Below, piece by piece: positions 61,901 through 64,000 of a stretch of 64,000 bases of DNA. The DNA is taken from assembly GCF_036237275.1 (NCBI RefSeq), contig NZ_CP108352.1:7130001-7194000 (forward strand), given 5' to 3'. The notes below the pieces were generated by a model. That model was not told the origin of the DNA, ran no database searches, and saw only the letters and a list, made by a program, of their open reading frames with translations. Made by a program: the position numbers and the translations under genes. Every line of letters begins with the position of its first letter. Within the stretch, counting starts at the first letter, position 1. The stretch is from Streptomyces sp. NBC_01353 (GTDB lineage Bacteria; Actinomycetota; Actinomycetes; Streptomycetales; Streptomycetaceae).

Positions 61901-63788
61901 GCGCGAGCGGTCCGCCTGGCAGGCCAAGCTCCGCGAACTGGCCGACGACGCCGCCGAGTCCGAGGCCCGCGCCCAGACCTGCCTGGAGCGGGCCCGCGCC
62001 GCCGACGAGGACCGCCGCGCCGCCCAGCGGGCCGCCGACGACGCCCACCGCACCGCTCGCGCCCTGCGCGCCGAACGGGCCGAGATCGCCGGCGCTCCCG
62101 ACCAGCTCCCCGAGGAGGACGCGGCCGCGCCCCGTACCGCGCTCCCGACCCTCCGCGAGGCGTACCGCGCCGCGTCCCAGCTGTACGAGAAGGTCGGTGT
62201 CGGCGCCGACCTGCGCGCCGAACAGGCCCGCGCCGAGAGCGACGAGTCGGCCGCTCTCGCCGAGCTCGACCGCCTCACCAACAAGGTCCGCACCCGCGCC
62301 GAGCAGCTCCTGGAATCCACCGACGGCGCCGACGGCCCGTCCCGCCAGGCCGCGGCCGCCCGCGCCGAAGCCCTGGTCCAGATGCTGGAAACCCGCGCGT
62401 CCGAGGCGAGCGAGAAGCTCGGCCGGCTCCGCGGCGAGGCCGAACGACTGGCCCCCGAGGACGGCGAGTCGCACACCGACCTGCCCGAGGACCAGGTCCC
62501 CGCCGACGCCGAGCAGGCCCAGACCCTGCTCCGCACCGCGACCACCGAACTCGCCGCCCGTAGCGATGCCCTGGAAGCCGCGCGCACCGCGCACGCGAGC
62601 CTCCTGAGGGCCCACCGCGCCGCCGAGGACGCCGCGGGCGGCTTCGACGAGACCGCGGCGCTCCTTCGCGACCTGCTGCGCGACCACGGAGAGGACGAGG
62701 AGGACGGCCCGGAGACGTACCCCGGCACGCTGGAGGAGGCGCGGCACACCGCCGCCGAGGCCCGCCGCGCGCTGCGCGCCTGCGCCGCCGAGCTCTCCTC
62801 GGCCGACGCGGCGGTCCGCGAGGCCGGCGACATCCTCGTCCGGCACGCCAACTCCACCCGCTACGAGCAGGTCCGCACCCCGGCCCGGCAGCAGATCCGT
62901 GAACTGCCCGCCGCCGCGCTGCCCGAGCACGCGGGGAAGTGGGCCGAGGCGTTCGCGCCCCGCCTCCGGGTCCTCACCGACGAGCTGGAGCAACTGGAGC
63001 GCAACCGCGACTCCATCGTCGACCGGCTGCGCGGACTGGTGGAGTCGGCGCTGACCACGCTCCGCTCGGCGCAGCGCCTGTCGCGGCTGCCCGAGGGCCT
63101 CGGCGAGTGGTCGGGGCAGGAGTTCCTGCGTATCCGCTTCGAGGAGCCGGACCAGGCCACCCTCACCGAGCGGCTCGGGGAGGTCGTCGACGAGGCGACC
63201 CGCGCCGCCGTCAAGAAGAACTCCGACATGCGCCGGGACGGAATGTCCCTGCTCCTGCGGGGCGTTCAGGCCGCGCTCGAGCCGCGCGGCATCGCGGTCG
63301 AGATCCTCAAGCCGGACGCCGTGCTGCGGGCCGAGCGCGTACCGGTCGGGCAGATGGGCGACGTCTTCTCCGGCGGCCAGCTCCTCACCGCCGCCATCGC
63401 GCTGTACTGCACGATGGCCGCCCTGCGCTCCAACGACCGGGGCCGGGACAAGCACCGGCACGCGGGCACGCTGTTCCTCGACAACCCGATCGGCCGCGCC
63501 AACGCCACGTACCTGCTGGAGCTCCAGCGTGCGGTCTCGGACGCCCTCGGTGTCCAGCTGCTGTACACGACCGGTCTGTTCGACACGACCGCGCTCGCGG
63601 AGTTCCCGCTGGTCATCCGGTTGCGCAACGACGCCGACCTGCGGGCCGGGCTGAAGTACATCAGCGTGGAGGAGCACCTGCGCCCAGGGCTGCCGCAGCC
63701 GAGCGCGGAGGGCGAGGCGATTCACGGCGAGATCACCGCGACCCGGATGTTCCGACGCTCGCAAGTCGAGGAGTCCGTCCCGCAGTAG
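58953..63788 (+). CDS. MukB/JetC-like SMC-type ATPase with coiled coils and hinge
   Basis: 1,611 aa from ATG 58953. The P-loop is LFLENGGGKSVLL (residues 61-73, K69, S70); the first glycine of GxxxxGKS is a leucine. Coiled coil about residues 310-605 and 840-1330, between them a hinge-like globular region (about residues 705-830, GWRYLAQAV...VVITDPVSYARAREVL) preceded by a 90-residue Gly/Pro-rich insertion (about 612-705). The head C-terminus has the ABC signature VFSGGQLLTAAIAL (about 1471-1484) and Walker B TLFLDNPIGRAN (about 1506-1517), where Asn stands at the usual catalytic Glu. Such ATPases fold or segregate DNA or cleave plasmids (Wadjet). No JetD gene follows. Confidence 0.72.
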   Translation: MYELSRVRLYSIGPAGARYADTVLDLRGVGAPVPHPAPTQAEFFEEEPVGPPRRPAPAGVLFLENGGGKSVLLKLIFSVMLPGHRNTLGGASSGVLRKFLLADDCGHVALEWQHTLTGELVVVGKASEWRGRQVSNDPRKFAEAWYSFRPGPGLSMDNLPVAESTAVRAPVEGASGAQGRRRTMKGFRDALTEAGKAYPHLEVYWEEIHDRWNEHLGDLGLDPELFRYQREMNADEGEAAGLFAVKKDSDFTDLLLRAVTDTRDTDGLADLVGGFGNKLGRRAELTAERDFTAGSVDLLGRIVEAAGTRARARDVHAASERRTRTLARRLSARATEERGRTAELAQQVTSAAHAVSEAETARGRSSLIAAELAYRHASLALTVAEKGAASQRRELTDARTLHAAWQAAEAVLRNRAAGDRSARVAAAIREAERDAAPALAARAKAAADLVRALHAAAEEGERHAAEEEERSAALQDAGETAHRDATAAATEAQRARSETGHLRQRLAEVEQETAEAVRAGWLDDTAPDADPARAALAASDAEKTTVAAWDAARDAARTAADHAREAAAAESRAELAAARATDAAEAAENAYDAERRAAESLATDARLAELLSLPAARSTSPFPGQRAGETDGAGTEGQSAVSGRGPDAEPGGPGRTTGAHGVPGQNGRGIGSGEPGTGSGADAAPGAAFGLAGAPDSGSEGTPGPLTVTEFDRYADELRRLLDQSIGSAERQLFDLRTAAADDSRILGALGDGGLLPPGPDVLATVEYLGEQGIPALPGWRYLAQAVDPADHAAVLAARPELVDGVVITDPVSYARAREVLSTAALLPRSTVAVGTAAALLAPVPSPDSGEDTGVFLVPPNPAMHDEHAADEERHALRARAVARDEEIRTLAARLTGDRSLAARIGSWRADCPPGMIAELAAVAAAARETAEAAAATLAEARTVRAEADEAAADAARVRDERQEAAQRARRVADALAGLAFRLRERSAWQAKLRELADDAAESEARAQTCLERARAADEDRRAAQRAADDAHRTARALRAERAEIAGAPDQLPEEDAAAPRTALPTLREAYRAASQLYEKVGVGADLRAEQARAESDESAALAELDRLTNKVRTRAEQLLESTDGADGPSRQAAAARAEALVQMLETRASEASEKLGRLRGEAERLAPEDGESHTDLPEDQVPADAEQAQTLLRTATTELAARSDALEAARTAHASLLRAHRAAEDAAGGFDETAALLRDLLRDHGEDEEDGPETYPGTLEEARHTAAEARRALRACAAELSSADAAVREAGDILVRHANSTRYEQVRTPARQQIRELPAAALPEHAGKWAEAFAPRLRVLTDELEQLERNRDSIVDRLRGLVESALTTLRSAQRLSRLPEGLGEWSGQEFLRIRFEEPDQATLTERLGEVVDEATRAAVKKNSDMRRDGMSLLLRGVQAALEPRGIAVEILKPDAVLRAERVPVGQMGDVFSGGQLLTAAIALYCTMAALRSNDRGRDKHRHAGTLFLDNPIGRANATYLLELQRAVSDALGVQLLYTTGLFDTTALAEFPLVIRLRNDADLRAGLKYISVEEHLRPGLPQPSAEGEAIHGEITATRMFRRSQVEESVPQ

Positions 63789-63801
63789 CAGCGCCGCGTA
63801 C

Positions 63802-63841
63802 GAGAACGGCCCGACCCCCGAGAGGGGACCGGGCCGTTCTC
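63802..63841 (+). terminator. Strong terminator of the SMC-like operon
   Basis: A 12-bp perfect stem GAGAACGGCCCG (63802-63813) / CGGGCCGTTCTC (63830-63841), with an inner CCCC/GGGG pairing, begins 13 bp after the SMC-like gene's stop. Confidence 0.85.
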
Positions 63842-63898
63842 CCGCCCAAGGCAGGGGCCCAAGGCAGTGGCCCGGGCCCAAGGCCCGCCTCGGCGCCC

Positions 63899-63950
63899 GC
63901 CCGAGGCCCCCGCCCGAGGCCCCCGCCCGAGGCCCCCGCCCGAGGCCCCC
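63899..63950. repeat. Four perfect tandem 13-bp repeats
   Basis: The unit GCCCGAGGCCCCC occurs four times in perfect tandem (63899-63950), followed by a degenerate fifth copy. It lies between the SMC operon terminator and a convergent gene. Confidence 0.92.
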
Positions 63951-63966
63951 GCCCGGGGCGCCCGCC

Positions 63967-64000
63967 TCAGGCGGCCTCGGACAGCGCGTGCGTCTCCGTC
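63967..64000 (-). CDS. C-terminus of a minus-strand gene entering from the right (partial)
   Basis: On the minus strand the last ten codons read TETHALSEAA and end at TGA (63969-63967). The rest of the gene is beyond the window, so its identity cannot be judged. If real, it is convergent with the SMC-like operon, so no JetD-type gene follows directly in the same orientation. Confidence 0.35.
   Translation of the reverse strand, partial: TETHALSEAA

Noticed and set aside
57663-63881. Open frame of 2,072 codons on the minus strand opposite the SMC-like gene
   Set aside because: It is a high-GC antisense shadow. The plus-strand ORF has SMC head motifs (P-loop, FSGGQ, Walker B) and coiled coils; the minus frame is a Gly/Ala/Arg-rich run with no domain.

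Overview
The base composition (about 70% G+C or more), the third-position GC codon bias, frequent GTG starts and the gene content point to a Streptomyces chromosome. The window carries RbpA, SmeA/SffA, a DasR-type chitinase promoter, a polyprenol-phosphate mannose synthase and a small SCO1431-like membrane protein. From memory, the gene order resembles the conserved region around SCO1400-SCO1443 of S. coelicolor. No rRNA, tRNA, insertion sequence, prophage or CRISPR array was found.

Layout. 1-8.2 kb: a 5'-truncated flavin amine oxidase, a DUF5995 protein, a uracil/xanthine permease, an MFS exporter divergent from a ROK regulator with a palindrome between them, a secreted serine-hydrolase-like protein lacking the usual catalytic lysine, and an NAD(P)-binding SDR. 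8.3-10.8 kb: a secreted multidomain GH18 chitinase whose promoter contains two 12-bp direct repeats of the DasR/chitin type. 10.9-17 kb: an FMN riboswitch followed by ribD-ribE-ribM-ribBA-ribH, then hisE, hisG and a PH-domain membrane protein. 17-24.5 kb: a structured leader and two coupled CNNM/CorC proteins, an orphan EccA-like AAA+ ATPase, a uridine-kinase-like P-loop protein, a secreted C39-type peptidase and a 48-aa membrane protein. 24.6-33.2 kb: an acyl-CoA dehydrogenase, an AttH-like/phosphotransferase pair behind a palindrome, an Lrp regulator, a YtcJ-type amidohydrolase, ppm1 and fxsA. 33.3-40.4 kb: rbpA with a perfect SigR promoter, a UMF1-type MFS protein, GDPD and YczE divergent from a MocR (YczR-type) regulator, and the sporulation pair smeA-sffA. 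40.6-50.4 kb: an ankyrin protein, a tiny Cys-rich ORF, a HEAT protein, and a tightly coupled run of two glycosyltransferases, an SGNH hydrolase and an ATP-dependent 5-oxoprolinase. 50.4-55.7 kb: a convergent operon, MFS - D-glutamate-cyclase-like - pxpA - pxpB - pxpC, divergent from a GntR/FCD regulator.

55.7-63.8 kb holds the most unusual locus. It is a four-gene, translationally coupled operon that reads as an SMC-like ATPase complex of the MukBEF/Mks/Wadjet type: a kleisin-like protein, a disordered Pro-rich repeat protein, a KITE/MukE-like protein and a 1,611-aa SMC-like ATPase. The Pro-rich protein has no counterpart in the known systems. No JetD/MksG-type nuclease follows; a strong terminator closes the operon and the next gene points the other way. 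The ATPase shows LDNP where a Walker B glutamate would be expected.

How the genes work together. The rib cluster makes and imports riboflavin under FMN control. The 42.9-55.7 kb region carries two independent 5-oxoproline-to-glutamate systems tail to tail, one with a possible source of 5-oxo-D-proline. Several core physiology genes (rbpA, smeA-sffA, ppm1) mark this as chromosomal core DNA, with the SMC-like operon and the repeat-expanded proteins as the more variable part.
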